This document shows positions 9,712 to 17,961 of a DNA stretch of 64,000 nt, in pieces. Position numbers and translations under genes: made by a program. The DNA is taken from NCBI GenBank assembly GCA_030645355.1, contig JAUSNJ010000024.1, positions 19,846 through 83,845 on the forward strand, written 5' to 3'. Every line of letters begins with the position of its first letter. Positions within the stretch are counted from its first letter, which is position 1. Below the pieces are notes generated by a model that saw nothing but the letters and a program-made list of their open reading frames with translations, searched no databases and had not been told where the DNA came from. The DNA comes from Rhodoferax sp. Its GTDB lineage: Bacteria; Pseudomonadota; Gammaproteobacteria; Burkholderiales; Burkholderiaceae_C.

Positions 9712-10659
9712 ATGGCAACACCCCCCCCTTTGGAAACCGGTCTCGTGATTGCCGGGCACGGCCGCCACGTGTGGGTTGAAACGCCGGACGGACGGCGCCT
9801 GATTTGCCATCCGCGCGGCAAGAAGAGCCAGACTGTCGTCGGTGACCACGTGCTGTGGCAGGCCAGCGAAGACGAAGGCACCATCGAAAAGGTGCAACCG
9901 CGGCGCAACCTGTTCTACCGGCAGGACGAAATCCGCACCAAGTCTTTTGCCGCCAATCTTGACCAGGTGCTGATCCTGATCGCAGCCGAACCTGAGTTCT
10001 CGGAGAGCCAGCTGGCGCGGGCGCTTATCGCCGCCGAAGCCGAACACATCCAGCCCATCATTGCCGTCAACAAGAGCGATCTGGCCGAGCCATTCCAGCG
10101 CGCCTGGGCGCGCATGGGCGTGTACCGCGACATGGGCTACACCGTACTGCCGATGGCACTGAAACCCAAGGGAGACACCACCCTCGACACGGAGCACCAC
10201 CTGGACGTTGTGCTCGCGGGCAAAACCACGCTGGTGCTGGGTCCGTCGGGGTCCGGAAAGAGCACCCTGATCAACCGCTTGATTCCCGACGCGCAGGTGC
10301 TCACCAACGCCATCTCAACGGCGCTGAACTCCGGCAAGCACACCACCACCAGCACCACGCTGTATTGGGTGGATATGGCCAAGACCACGGCGGTGATCGA
10401 CTCTCCCGGTTTTCAGGAATTCGGTCTGAACCACATCGAGCCCATGCACCTGGCCAGCCTGATGCCCGACATCAAGGCACACGCCAGCGACTGCAAGTTC
10501 TACAACTGCAGCCACTTGCATGAGCCGGGCTGCGGTGTGATTGCCGCTCTACAAAAAATCTCTGATGGCTATTTGGCCCCTGGCCCCCGTGAAATAAGCA
10601 TGAATCGCTACAAAATATATAGCAATTTATTCGCCGAGCTTTCGCAGAAGCGGTATTGA
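9712..10659 (+). CDS. rsgA: Ribosome small-subunit-dependent GTPase A
   Basis: Circularly permuted GTPase motifs NKSDL, GPSGSGKSTLIN, DSPGF and C-terminal Cys/His cluster CKFYNCSHLHEPGC. Confidence 0.93.
   Translation: MATPPPLETGLVIAGHGRHVWVETPDGRRLICHPRGKKSQTVVGDHVLWQASEDEGTIEKVQPRRNLFYRQDEIRTKSFAANLDQVLILIAAEPEFSESQLARALIAAEAEHIQPIIAVNKSDLAEPFQRAWARMGVYRDMGYTVLPMALKPKGDTTLDTEHHLDVVLAGKTTLVLGPSGSGKSTLINRLIPDAQVLTNAISTALNSGKHTTTSTTLYWVDMAKTTAVIDSPGFQEFGLNHIEPMHLASLMPDIKAHASDCKFYNCSHLHEPGCGVIAALQKISDGYLAPGPREISMNRYKIYSNLFAELSQKRY
10567..10623 (-). repeat. Dispersed ~55 bp repeat copy inside rsgA
   Basis: Reverse complement GCTATATATTTTGTAGCGATTCATGCTTATTTCACGGGGGCCAGGGGCCAAATAGCC. Confidence 0.65.
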
Positions 10660-10665
10660 CCGGCC

Positions 10666-11586
10666 CTACCCCAGCAGCCTGGCCAGCGACAGCAGCGCCA
10701 AAAAAACCATCCACATCACGACGGTGCGCCACACCAGCCCGACCACGGCACGCAGGTGCACGGGCTGTGGCGTTTGCCCTGCTCCCGGGCTCTCCGGCTC
10801 GCCCAGTTTGACGTTGACCGCGCCGGCGGTGGCTGCCAGCACGACGCCGTCGTTGTCACCCGGAAACTGGGCTTCGTGCTGGCGCCAGCTGTCCACGGCT
10901 TCCTCAAAGCTGCCGACAAAGGCAAACCCCAGCGCCGTGATGCGGGCGGGCACCCAATCCATGACATACCAGGCAAGGCTGGCGGCCGCTTTCAGTGCAT
11001 CACTCAGTGGCGCAAGGGAGGGACGATTGGGACGGTTGGCATAGCTGGCAAAGTATTCGCCGATCCGGTACAACACTGCGCCCGCCGGACCCAGGCCCAT
11101 CGCAGCCAGCAAGGAGTACCAGGCGAACACGCCAAACACGTGGCGATGGGCGCTCAAAACGGAGTGTTCAATCACATGCCGCACAATCTGGCTGCGCGGC
11201 AAGGCACTGACGTCCATGCGCATCCATAGCGCCAGCTGTTGCCGCGCCACATCTTCCTCGCCCGCCAGCAACGCATCGCGGATCACGGTGAAGTGGTGGC
11301 TGAACTGGCGAAATCCCAGGGTGGCGTACAAAATCGCAGTGCTCCACACCGCTGCGGCAATCCACCCCAGTGACCACACCAGCAGCCAATGGACGCCGCA
11401 GGCAACCACTGCGGGGGCTACGACTGCAATCCACCACGCCAGCCAGCTATGGTGCGGCTTGCCTGTATCCAGATTGCGAACCACCCAGCGCACCCAGTTG
11501 CGCACCCCCAGATGAACAGGATTGCCTTGCCCCAGAGGCCGTGCCTGCTCCAGCAGCAGCGCAAATAGTATGGAGAGAAAACTCAT
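10666..11586 (-). CDS. CobD/CbiB-family integral membrane protein
   Basis: Hydrophobic 306 aa protein; family assigned from recognition of the sequence pattern. Confidence 0.7.
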   Translation of the reverse strand: MSFLSILFALLLEQARPLGQGNPVHLGVRNWVRWVVRNLDTGKPHHSWLAWWIAVVAPAVVACGVHWLLVWSLGWIAAAVWSTAILYATLGFRQFSHHFTVIRDALLAGEEDVARQQLALWMRMDVSALPRSQIVRHVIEHSVLSAHRHVFGVFAWYSLLAAMGLGPAGAVLYRIGEYFASYANRPNRPSLAPLSDALKAAASLAWYVMDWVPARITALGFAFVGSFEEAVDSWRQHEAQFPGDNDGVVLAATAGAVNVKLGEPESPGAGQTPQPVHLRAVVGLVWRTVVMWMVFLALLSLARLLG

Positions 11587-11615
11587 GGGGCAATCATAGC
11601 GACTGCCTGCGCAGC

Positions 11616-12293
11616 TCAGTCCAGCAGGAACCGATAAAAGTTACGCAGCATGCCGGCGGTTGCACCCCAGATAAAGCGCTCGGCCTTGGCATCCACATAG
11701 GGCATGGACAGCCACTCGCGGCGAGCGCCCGCCCATTCGACCGCATGGCGGTGGTGGTTGGCGGGGTCCATCAAAAAGTCCAGTGGCACTTCAAAGACAT
11801 CCGCAACTTCATGCGGATTGGCGGTCACCACATGCTCCGCCTGGACCAGTGCCACCACAGGCGTCACGATGAAGGCGCTGCCGGTCGTATAGATCGGCAA
11901 AGTGCCCAGCACCTCCACAAACTTGCGATCCAGGCCGATTTCCTCCTGCGCCTCGCGCAAGGCGGTATCCACCGCGTTGGAATCGTCCGGGTCCGCCTTG
12001 CCGCCAGGAAAAGCAATTTGTCCGGAATGGCTGGACAGATGGGTGGTGCGCTCGGTCAACAACACGGTCAGGCCCTGGTCCCGCATGACCAGCGGAATCA
12101 GCACTGACGCATGCACAGCAGGCCGTTCTGAAAAACGAGGCTCGGCCAGCAACTCGGGCGTCCAGCTATGGGCTGCTGCAAAGCGCTGCGCCAGCGCCTG
12201 CGGTTGCATGACGCGCGGCTGCACCTTTGGCAGGTGACGGTCAACACCGATCACCGGAACCTGGCGTGGGTCAAAGGACGGCAAAACAGTCAT
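11616..12293 (-). CDS. NUDIX hydrolase (CoA pyrophosphatase family)
   Basis: NUDIX box GGKADPDDSNAVDTALREAQEEIGL; start trimmed to MTVLPSFDPRQVP at 12293. Confidence 0.88.
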   Translation of the reverse strand: MTVLPSFDPRQVPVIGVDRHLPKVQPRVMQPQALAQRFAAAHSWTPELLAEPRFSERPAVHASVLIPLVMRDQGLTVLLTERTTHLSSHSGQIAFPGGKADPDDSNAVDTALREAQEEIGLDRKFVEVLGTLPIYTTGSAFIVTPVVALVQAEHVVTANPHEVADVFEVPLDFLMDPANHHRHAVEWAGARREWLSMPYVDAKAERFIWGATAGMLRNFYRFLLD

Positions 12294-12328
12294 AAAAAAA
12301 CCGCCACAAGCTTGCGCCGGGCGGTTTC
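12294..12328 (-). terminator. Rho-independent terminator after rplS
   Basis: Minus strand GAAACCGCCCGGCGCAAGCTTGTGGCGGTTTTTTT. Confidence 0.88.
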
Positions 12329-12348
12329 GCTGAAGACACGGTTTGGAA

Positions 12349-12720
12349 TTAAACCGCGGTCTTCTTGGCTGGCAGTTTTTCCTTGATACGTGCCGACTTG
12401 CCGCTGCGGTCGCGCAGGTAGTACAGCTTGGCGCGGCGCACATCACCACGGCGCTTGACTTCAATGCCGGCGATCAGCGGGCTGTAGGTCTGGAACGTAC
12501 GCTCCACGCCTTCACCGCTGGAGATCTTGCGCACGATGAAGCCACTGTTGAGGCCACGGTTGCGCTTGGCGATCACGACGCCTTCGTAAGCCTGCACGCG
12601 CTTGCGCGTGCCTTCGACCACGTTGACGCTCACCACCACGGTGTCACCGGGAGCGAAATCAGGAATGGTTTTACCCAGGCGAGCAATTTCTTCTTGCTCA
12701 AGAGTTTGGATCAGGTTCAT
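12349..12720 (-). CDS. rplS: 50S ribosomal protein L19
   Basis: [47 protein letters not shown]; start trimmed to 12720. Confidence 0.96.
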   Translation of the reverse strand: MNLIQTLEQEEIARLGKTIPDFAPGDTVVVSVNVVEGTRKRVQAYEGVVIAKRNRGLNSGFIVRKISSGEGVERTFQTYSPLIAGIEVKRRGDVRRAKLYYLRDRSGKSARIKEKLPAKKTAV

Positions 12721-12825
12721 GTTTTTCCTTCGTAATCGTGTATGCGCCGGCACCGGTTGGTGCAAAGCGGGCAAACTGCCGCTTTGGCCGTACAGAGGAT
12801 TGGTTAGCCTGCCATTATAGCAAGT

Positions 12826-13572
12826 TCATCGCCGACCAGCCAGAAGCGCCTCGTCCTGCTGGCTCAGCAGGCCTGCGCCACGCGCCACTTCCAGCAAATC
12901 AGGGCGGTGCACTGCGGTAAATTGCAGGCGCTGATCACGCCGCCAGCGCTCGATCTGGCCATGGTGGCCGGATAACAGGACGTCGGGCACTCGGTGGCCA
13001 TCCCATTCTTCCGGGCGCGTGTAGTGCGGGCAATCCAGCAGGCCATCCAGCGACGGATTGAAGCTGTCCAGGTGGTGGCTATCCGCGTCCGACAGCACGC
13101 CCGGCTGCAGGCGCGCCACGGCGTCCAGCAATGCGATGGCCGGAACTTCGCCACCCGACAATACAAAATCCCCCAGACTGATCTGCTCGTCCACATGGGT
13201 ATCAATGAATCGCTGGTCAATGCCTTCATAGCGGCCGCAGACCAGAATCGCGCCCGAACTGCCGGACCAGCGCTGAACCGCCGCGTGGTCCAGGCGCTTG
13301 CCAATGGGTGAAAACAGCACCACCGGGGCGCCGTCATTGCGTTGGGACCGAATGTGGGCGAGTGCCAACTGTAGGGGTTGCGCCATCATCACCATGCCAG
13401 GCCCGCCGCCAAAGGGTCTGTCGTCCACGCGACGGTAATTGCCGGTGGCAAAGTCCCGCGGATTGGAAAACTGGACATCTACCTGCCCGGACTCAAAGGC
13501 GCGCCGGGTGATGCCAACGGTCAGAAACGGAGTGAAAAGCTCAGGAAAAAGAGTGACGACATCGAAGCGCAT
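12826..13572 (-). CDS. trmD: tRNA (guanine37-N1)-methyltransferase
   Basis: MRFDVVTLFPELF, GGGPGMVM, YEGIDQR; rpsP-rimM-trmD-rplS synteny. Confidence 0.96.
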   Translation of the reverse strand: MRFDVVTLFPELFTPFLTVGITRRAFESGQVDVQFSNPRDFATGNYRRVDDRPFGGGPGMVMMAQPLQLALAHIRSQRNDGAPVVLFSPIGKRLDHAAVQRWSGSSGAILVCGRYEGIDQRFIDTHVDEQISLGDFVLSGGEVPAIALLDAVARLQPGVLSDADSHHLDSFNPSLDGLLDCPHYTRPEEWDGHRVPDVLLSGHHGQIERWRRDQRLQFTAVHRPDLLEVARGAGLLSQQDEALLAGRR

Positions 13573-13582
13573 GCGCCTGGAC

Positions 13583-14146
13583 TCAGTAGTCGGTTTGCCA
13601 GTCCACGCGGATGCGGCGTGCCGTCAGGTCCACATCATCCACATAGGCAGCCACAAACGGGATCATGCGTTCACAGGTCTTGCCGTCTTCCTGGTATTCC
13701 ATCACCAGCACGGTTTGCGCTCCGGTGGACAGCAACTCCTTGACCACCCCCAAGGCTTCGTCCTGGCGATTCACCACATCCAGGCCAATCAGATCGACCC
13801 AATAGTATTCATCCTGGGCGGCCGTCGGAAAACTGGAGCGTGAGACAAAAATGCGGGATCCGCGCAGGGCTTCAGCAGCGGTGCGGTCGTCCACACCATG
13901 GGCGGTGGCGACTACCGTGTCAGAGTGTTCCTTGGCTTCCTTGACGGACAGTTGGGCGACACCCGTGAACGTCTGCGCACCGCGCTCGGTGGGCAATAGA
14001 AACCAGCGTTTGGAAGAAAAAAGCGCCTCTGGATCGGCACTGTAGGGCAGGACTTTGAACCAACCCTTGACGCCCCACGCGTCCGCAATCCGTCCGACTT
14101 CAATGGCATCCGCTGGCAATTCAGCAGCTTCGAGTCCGGTGAGCAT
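13583..14146 (-). CDS. rimM: Ribosome maturation factor RimM
   Basis: VGRIADAWGVKGWFKV...YYWVDLIGL; synteny; start trimmed to 14146. Confidence 0.92.
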   Translation of the reverse strand: MLTGLEAAELPADAIEVGRIADAWGVKGWFKVLPYSADPEALFSSKRWFLLPTERGAQTFTGVAQLSVKEAKEHSDTVVATAHGVDDRTAAEALRGSRIFVSRSSFPTAAQDEYYWVDLIGLDVVNRQDEALGVVKELLSTGAQTVLVMEYQEDGKTCERMIPFVAAYVDDVDLTARRIRVDWQTDY

Positions 14147-14200
14147 GCGCGTAGGGTGCCGGTCAGAGGGCGATCGCCCTCCTCGCAGCAACTTGGCCTA

Positions 14201-14452
14201 TTAAGCGGCCTTCTTGGCCGCTTGCTGGATCAGGCGTTCCACAGTGGGAGAAGCCTGTGCGCCAACGCCTTGCCAGTAAGTCAGACGATCCTGCGCAATG
14301 CGGATGCTTTCTTCGTTGGCCGTTGCAATGGGGTTGTAAAAACCGATACGCTCGATGAAGCGTCCATCACGGCGTGTGCGCTTGTCAGCCACAACGATAT
14401 TGAAAAACGGGCGTGCTTTAGCACCGCCACGGGCGAGTCGAATGACGACCAT
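14201..14452 (-). CDS. rpsP: 30S ribosomal protein S16
   Basis: [41 protein letters not shown]. Confidence 0.97.
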   Translation of the reverse strand: MVVIRLARGGAKARPFFNIVVADKRTRRDGRFIERIGFYNPIATANEESIRIAQDRLTYWQGVGAQASPTVERLIQQAAKKAA

Positions 14453-14572
14453 GATTTATCCTTTGGGTGGCAGAAATTGCTTTCCACCATGTAATTCAAA
14501 GTTGAGACACGCAACTGACCACCCGGCCAGTGACACTCTGAATAGCTTTCCATTATAACCTGTAAGAGATTC

Positions 14573-15106
14573 ATGACCAAGATTCGCCCCAGCACGGACG
14601 CTGACATCCCGACCATTACCGCCATTTATGCCCACCACGTACTGAACGGAACCGGTACCTTTGAGACGGACCCGCCCAGCGAACAGGACATGGCGCAACG
14701 CCGCGCCGATGTTCTGTCCAAGGGACTCCCCTATCTAGTCGTGGAGTACGCGGGCAACGTCGTCGGCTTTGCATACTGCCAGTGGTTCAAGCCCCGTCCG
14801 GCCTACCGTTTTTCCGCCGAAGACTCCATTTATCTGGCCGCGTCCGCCCATGGCAAAGGACTGGGCCGACTGCTGCTGGTGGAACTGATGGCTCAGGCCG
14901 AGCGCGCCGGCGTGCGCAAGCTGATTGCCGTCATCGGTGATTCCGCCAACCATGGCTCCGTTGGAGTACACAAGGCCTGCGGATTCAATCCCGTTGGGGT
15001 TCTGGCCAACTGTGGCTGGAAATTCGACCGCTGGCTGGATGTTGTGTTGATGGATCGCACCATAGGGCTGGGCAGCTCCGAGGCTCCGGCACAATCGCAG
15101 ACATGA
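14573..15106 (+). CDS. GNAT family N-acetyltransferase (phosphinothricin acetyltransferase-like)
   Basis: IRPSTDADIPTITAIYAHHVLNGTGTFE...GKGLGRLLL. Confidence 0.88.
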   Translation: MTKIRPSTDADIPTITAIYAHHVLNGTGTFETDPPSEQDMAQRRADVLSKGLPYLVVEYAGNVVGFAYCQWFKPRPAYRFSAEDSIYLAASAHGKGLGRLLLVELMAQAERAGVRKLIAVIGDSANHGSVGVHKACGFNPVGVLANCGWKFDRWLDVVLMDRTIGLGSSEAPAQSQT

Positions 15107-15576
15107 AAAACAAAACCCTGGCCACCTGGCTTGCTTTCGCCGGTGGCCCGCTTGGACTGCACCGCATTTACCTGTTTGGCGTGACAGACCGCCTGGCCTG
15201 GCTCCTGCCAATCCCTACACTGATGGGACTCTATGGTGTGTACCGCGCACGCTCAGTGGGTCTGGATGACACCTGGAGCTGGGTACTGATTCCAATGCTG
15301 GGCTTCACCATTGCCGGTTGCACCATCAACGCCCTTGTGTATGGCCTGACGGCGGCTGACAAGTGGAACAAGCGCTTCAATCCCGGCGCGCCATCCGACG
15401 CAGCAAGCGGTCAAACCAACTGGTTCACCGTGGGGGCGCTGGTCACGTCACTCCTGGTCGGAACCACGGTTCTGATGGCCAGCCTGGCCTTCAGTTTTCA
15501 GCACTACTTCGAATACCAGGTTGGGGAGGCCCGGTTGATCTCGCAACCAATGGATGTCAAAAAATCTTCAGACTGA
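15103..15576 (+). CDS. TM2-domain-like membrane protein
   Basis: AGGPLGLHRIYLFG motif with several TM segments; 4-nt overlap with preceding CDS. Confidence 0.65.
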   Translation: MKNKTLATWLAFAGGPLGLHRIYLFGVTDRLAWLLPIPTLMGLYGVYRARSVGLDDTWSWVLIPMLGFTIAGCTINALVYGLTAADKWNKRFNPGAPSDAASGQTNWFTVGALVTSLLVGTTVLMASLAFSFQHYFEYQVGEARLISQPMDVKKSSD

Positions 15577-16567
15577 TCCAGTAGGCCACCGCCGCCACAA
15601 ATGCACTGGCGGGAATCGTAAAGATCCAGGCCCAGACGATGTTGCCGGCAACGCCCCAGCGCACGGCACTGGCGCGTTGGGTTGAGCCGACGCCGACAAT
15701 CGCACCGGTAATGGTGTGGGTCGTCGACACCGGGATACCCAATGCTGTCGCGAGAAACAACGTGATGGCGCCCCCCGTTTCGGCACAAAAGCCGCCCACG
15801 GGTTTGAGCTTGGTGATTTTCTGCCCCATGGTCTTCACGATGCGCCAGCCGCCAAACATGGTGCCCGCACCAATCGCCGTGTAGCAGCACAGGATGACCC
15901 AGGTGGGGGGTGATGCCGCTCCGGCAGCGGTGTAGCCCGTTGCAATCAGCAGCATCCAGATGATGCCTATGGTCTTTTGCGCGTCGTTACCGCCGTGGCC
16001 CAGGCTGTACGCGCCAGCGGACACGAGTTGCAGGCGTCGAAACCATTTGTCGACCTTGGAGGGCCGGCTCCTGCGGAATACCCAGGCCACCGCAACCATC
16101 ATGAGGGAGCCCAAAACAAAACCCAGCACGGGCGACACGAAGATGAAGACAACGGTCTTGAGAATCCCCGCCGACACCAGTGTTCCCGCGCCGGACTTGG
16201 CAATCACCGCCCCCACAACTCCACCGATCAGTGCGTGCGAAGAACTGCTGGGGATCCCGTAATACCAGGTGATGACATTCCAGGTGATCGCTCCCAGCAG
16301 CGCACCAAAGACCACATGGGTATCGACCACGCCCGGTTGAACAATGCCTTTGCCCACCGTCGCTGCCACACTTAGCTGAAAGACAAAAATCGCGATGACA
16401 TTGAAGAAGGCCGCGAAAAGAATGGCTTGACCTGGCTTCAGGACACCCGTGGACACCACGGTTGCGATCGAGTTCGCAGCGTCATGAAAACCATTCATGA
16501 AGTCGAACAACAGGGCCAGCACCACCAGCAAGACTACTACCCACAGGGCCGTTTGTACGGTTTCCAT
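15557..16567 (-). CDS. PiT-family inorganic phosphate transporter
   Basis: LFDFMNGFHDAANSIATVV and GGNDAQKTIG signatures; start trimmed to METVQT. Confidence 0.92.
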   Translation of the reverse strand: METVQTALWVVVLLVVLALLFDFMNGFHDAANSIATVVSTGVLKPGQAILFAAFFNVIAIFVFQLSVAATVGKGIVQPGVVDTHVVFGALLGAITWNVITWYYGIPSSSSHALIGGVVGAVIAKSGAGTLVSAGILKTVVFIFVSPVLGFVLGSLMMVAVAWVFRRSRPSKVDKWFRRLQLVSAGAYSLGHGGNDAQKTIGIIWMLLIATGYTAAGAASPPTWVILCCYTAIGAGTMFGGWRIVKTMGQKITKLKPVGGFCAETGGAITLFLATALGIPVSTTHTITGAIVGVGSTQRASAVRWGVAGNIVWAWIFTIPASAFVAAVAYWISLKIF

Positions 16568-16586
16568 CGTCGTATCCGCGACCGGT

Positions 16587-17234
16587 TCAGGAATTCTCGA
16601 GGACGATGCCCTCAATCACATTGGCCACGTCTTCGCACTTGTCGGTAATGGTTTCCAGCAACTCATAGATCGCCTTGAGTTTGATGACTTCACGCACGTC
16701 CGGTTCCTCGCGGAACAGCTTGCTCATGGCAGTGCGCATCACGCGATCCGCGTCCGATTCCAGCCGGTCGATCTCTTCACAGGTCTTCAACGCGGCCTCG
16801 GCGGTGGATGGCTCTGCGATATTGCCCAACAACTTGACGGCATCACGTAAGCGCTCGCAGCACTTCACACTCAAATCGGTCAAGCGGGTAATTTCCTCCG
16901 TCATGTGGCGCACGTCATACAGCGCCATGGTTTCGGCAGAATCCTGGATCAGATCCGCCACATCGTCCATGGTGTTGATCAACGAGTGGATCTGCTCGCG
17001 GTCAATCGGCGTGATGAAAGTGATGTGGATGGCTTTGTTGCATTCGTGCGTGACGCGGTCGGCTGCGCGTTCGGCATCATCCACTTCCTGGTTGTATTTG
17101 GCGCGCAGGTCCAGGTCCGCGTAATTGGCGACCAGTTTGGAAAAGGCGTGCGCCGCTTCCACAATACGGTCCGCATGCTGGTTGAACATTTCAAAAAAAT
17201 TGCCCTCACGCGGCAGAAGTTTTCCAAACAGCAT
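16587..17234 (-). CDS. DUF47 / PhoU-like phosphate transport regulator
   Basis: MLFGKLLPREGNFFEMFNQHADRIVEAA; paired with PiT transporter. Confidence 0.9.
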   Translation of the reverse strand: MLFGKLLPREGNFFEMFNQHADRIVEAAHAFSKLVANYADLDLRAKYNQEVDDAERAADRVTHECNKAIHITFITPIDREQIHSLINTMDDVADLIQDSAETMALYDVRHMTEEITRLTDLSVKCCERLRDAVKLLGNIAEPSTAEAALKTCEEIDRLESDADRVMRTAMSKLFREEPDVREVIKLKAIYELLETITDKCEDVANVIEGIVLENS

Positions 17235-17323
17235 CACGATTCCTTCACCCAAAAGACCAACAACTTGACGTTTTCAAGACGGCGAAGTTTAACCGCCCCG
17301 GGATTGCTCCTCTCCAGCACCCG

Positions 17324-17701
17324 CTAAGCAGTCCTAAAGATGAAGTAAACCGCGCCGACCATGCAGAGCCCGGCCCAAACGTAGTCCATTTTGAACGGCT
17401 CATTCATATAGAGCATCGCGAACGGCACAAAGACGCTCAGTGTGATGACCTCTTGCGTGATTTTGAGTTGGGCCACGGTGAACCCAGCCTGCTGGAAACC
17501 TATGCGGTTGCCGGGCACCTGCAGCAGGTATTCAAACAGGGCGATACCCCAGCTTGCAAGCGCAGCAAAGTACCAGGGTGCGGTTGCCATGTTCTTCAGG
17601 TGCCCGTACCAGGCGAAGGTCATGAACACATTGCTGGCGATCAGCAGTAGAACTGTTTGCAGGGAGAAGGGAATGGTGTTCAGGAATTGCATGTCGCGCA
17701 T
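17324..17701 (-). CDS. DMT-family small membrane protein (DUF486)
   Basis: FMTFAWYGHLKNM...FEYLLQVPGNRIG; four TM segments. Confidence 0.85.
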   Translation of the reverse strand: MRDMQFLNTIPFSLQTVLLLIASNVFMTFAWYGHLKNMATAPWYFAALASWGIALFEYLLQVPGNRIGFQQAGFTVAQLKITQEVITLSVFVPFAMLYMNEPFKMDYVWAGLCMVGAVYFIFRTA

Positions 17702-17770
17702 TATCTCGGCTCGTTTGGCAGTCGGCTTATGCGCCAACGTTGGCTCTGAATTCGCCCGGCGCCAAGGACT

Positions 17771-17868
17771 CATGCGTCAGGCCAGGGGTGACCGTTTTGC
17801 GCAGGTAAAGGAGGAGCCCGAAGGACGGGGGACACGGAGCAAAACGGCCACCCCTGGCCTGATGCGTG
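17771..17868. repeat. Long near-perfect inverted repeat (about 30 bp arms, 38 nt loop)
   Basis: Arms 17771-17800 and 17839-17868: GCGTCAGGCCAGGGGTGACCGTTTTGC / GCAAAACGGCCACCCCTGGCCTGATGC. Confidence 0.9.
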
Positions 17869-17903
17869 CGACCGAAATGATTGCGACACCCTCGGCGCGC
17901 AAC

Positions 17904-17936
17904 AAAAAAGCCCCGCAGCTTGCGCCGCGGGGCTTC
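17904..17936 (-). terminator. Rho-independent terminator after acnB
   Basis: Minus strand AAGCCCCGCGGCGCAAGCTGCGGGGCTTTTTTG. Confidence 0.9.
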
Positions 17937-17961
17937 AGGATTGAAACGGAAGGTGGAAGGC

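Noticed and set aside
8863-10200. 445-aa minus-strand ORF antisense to the M48 peptidase and rsgA
   Set aside because: Crosses two confident plus-strand genes with no domain signal.
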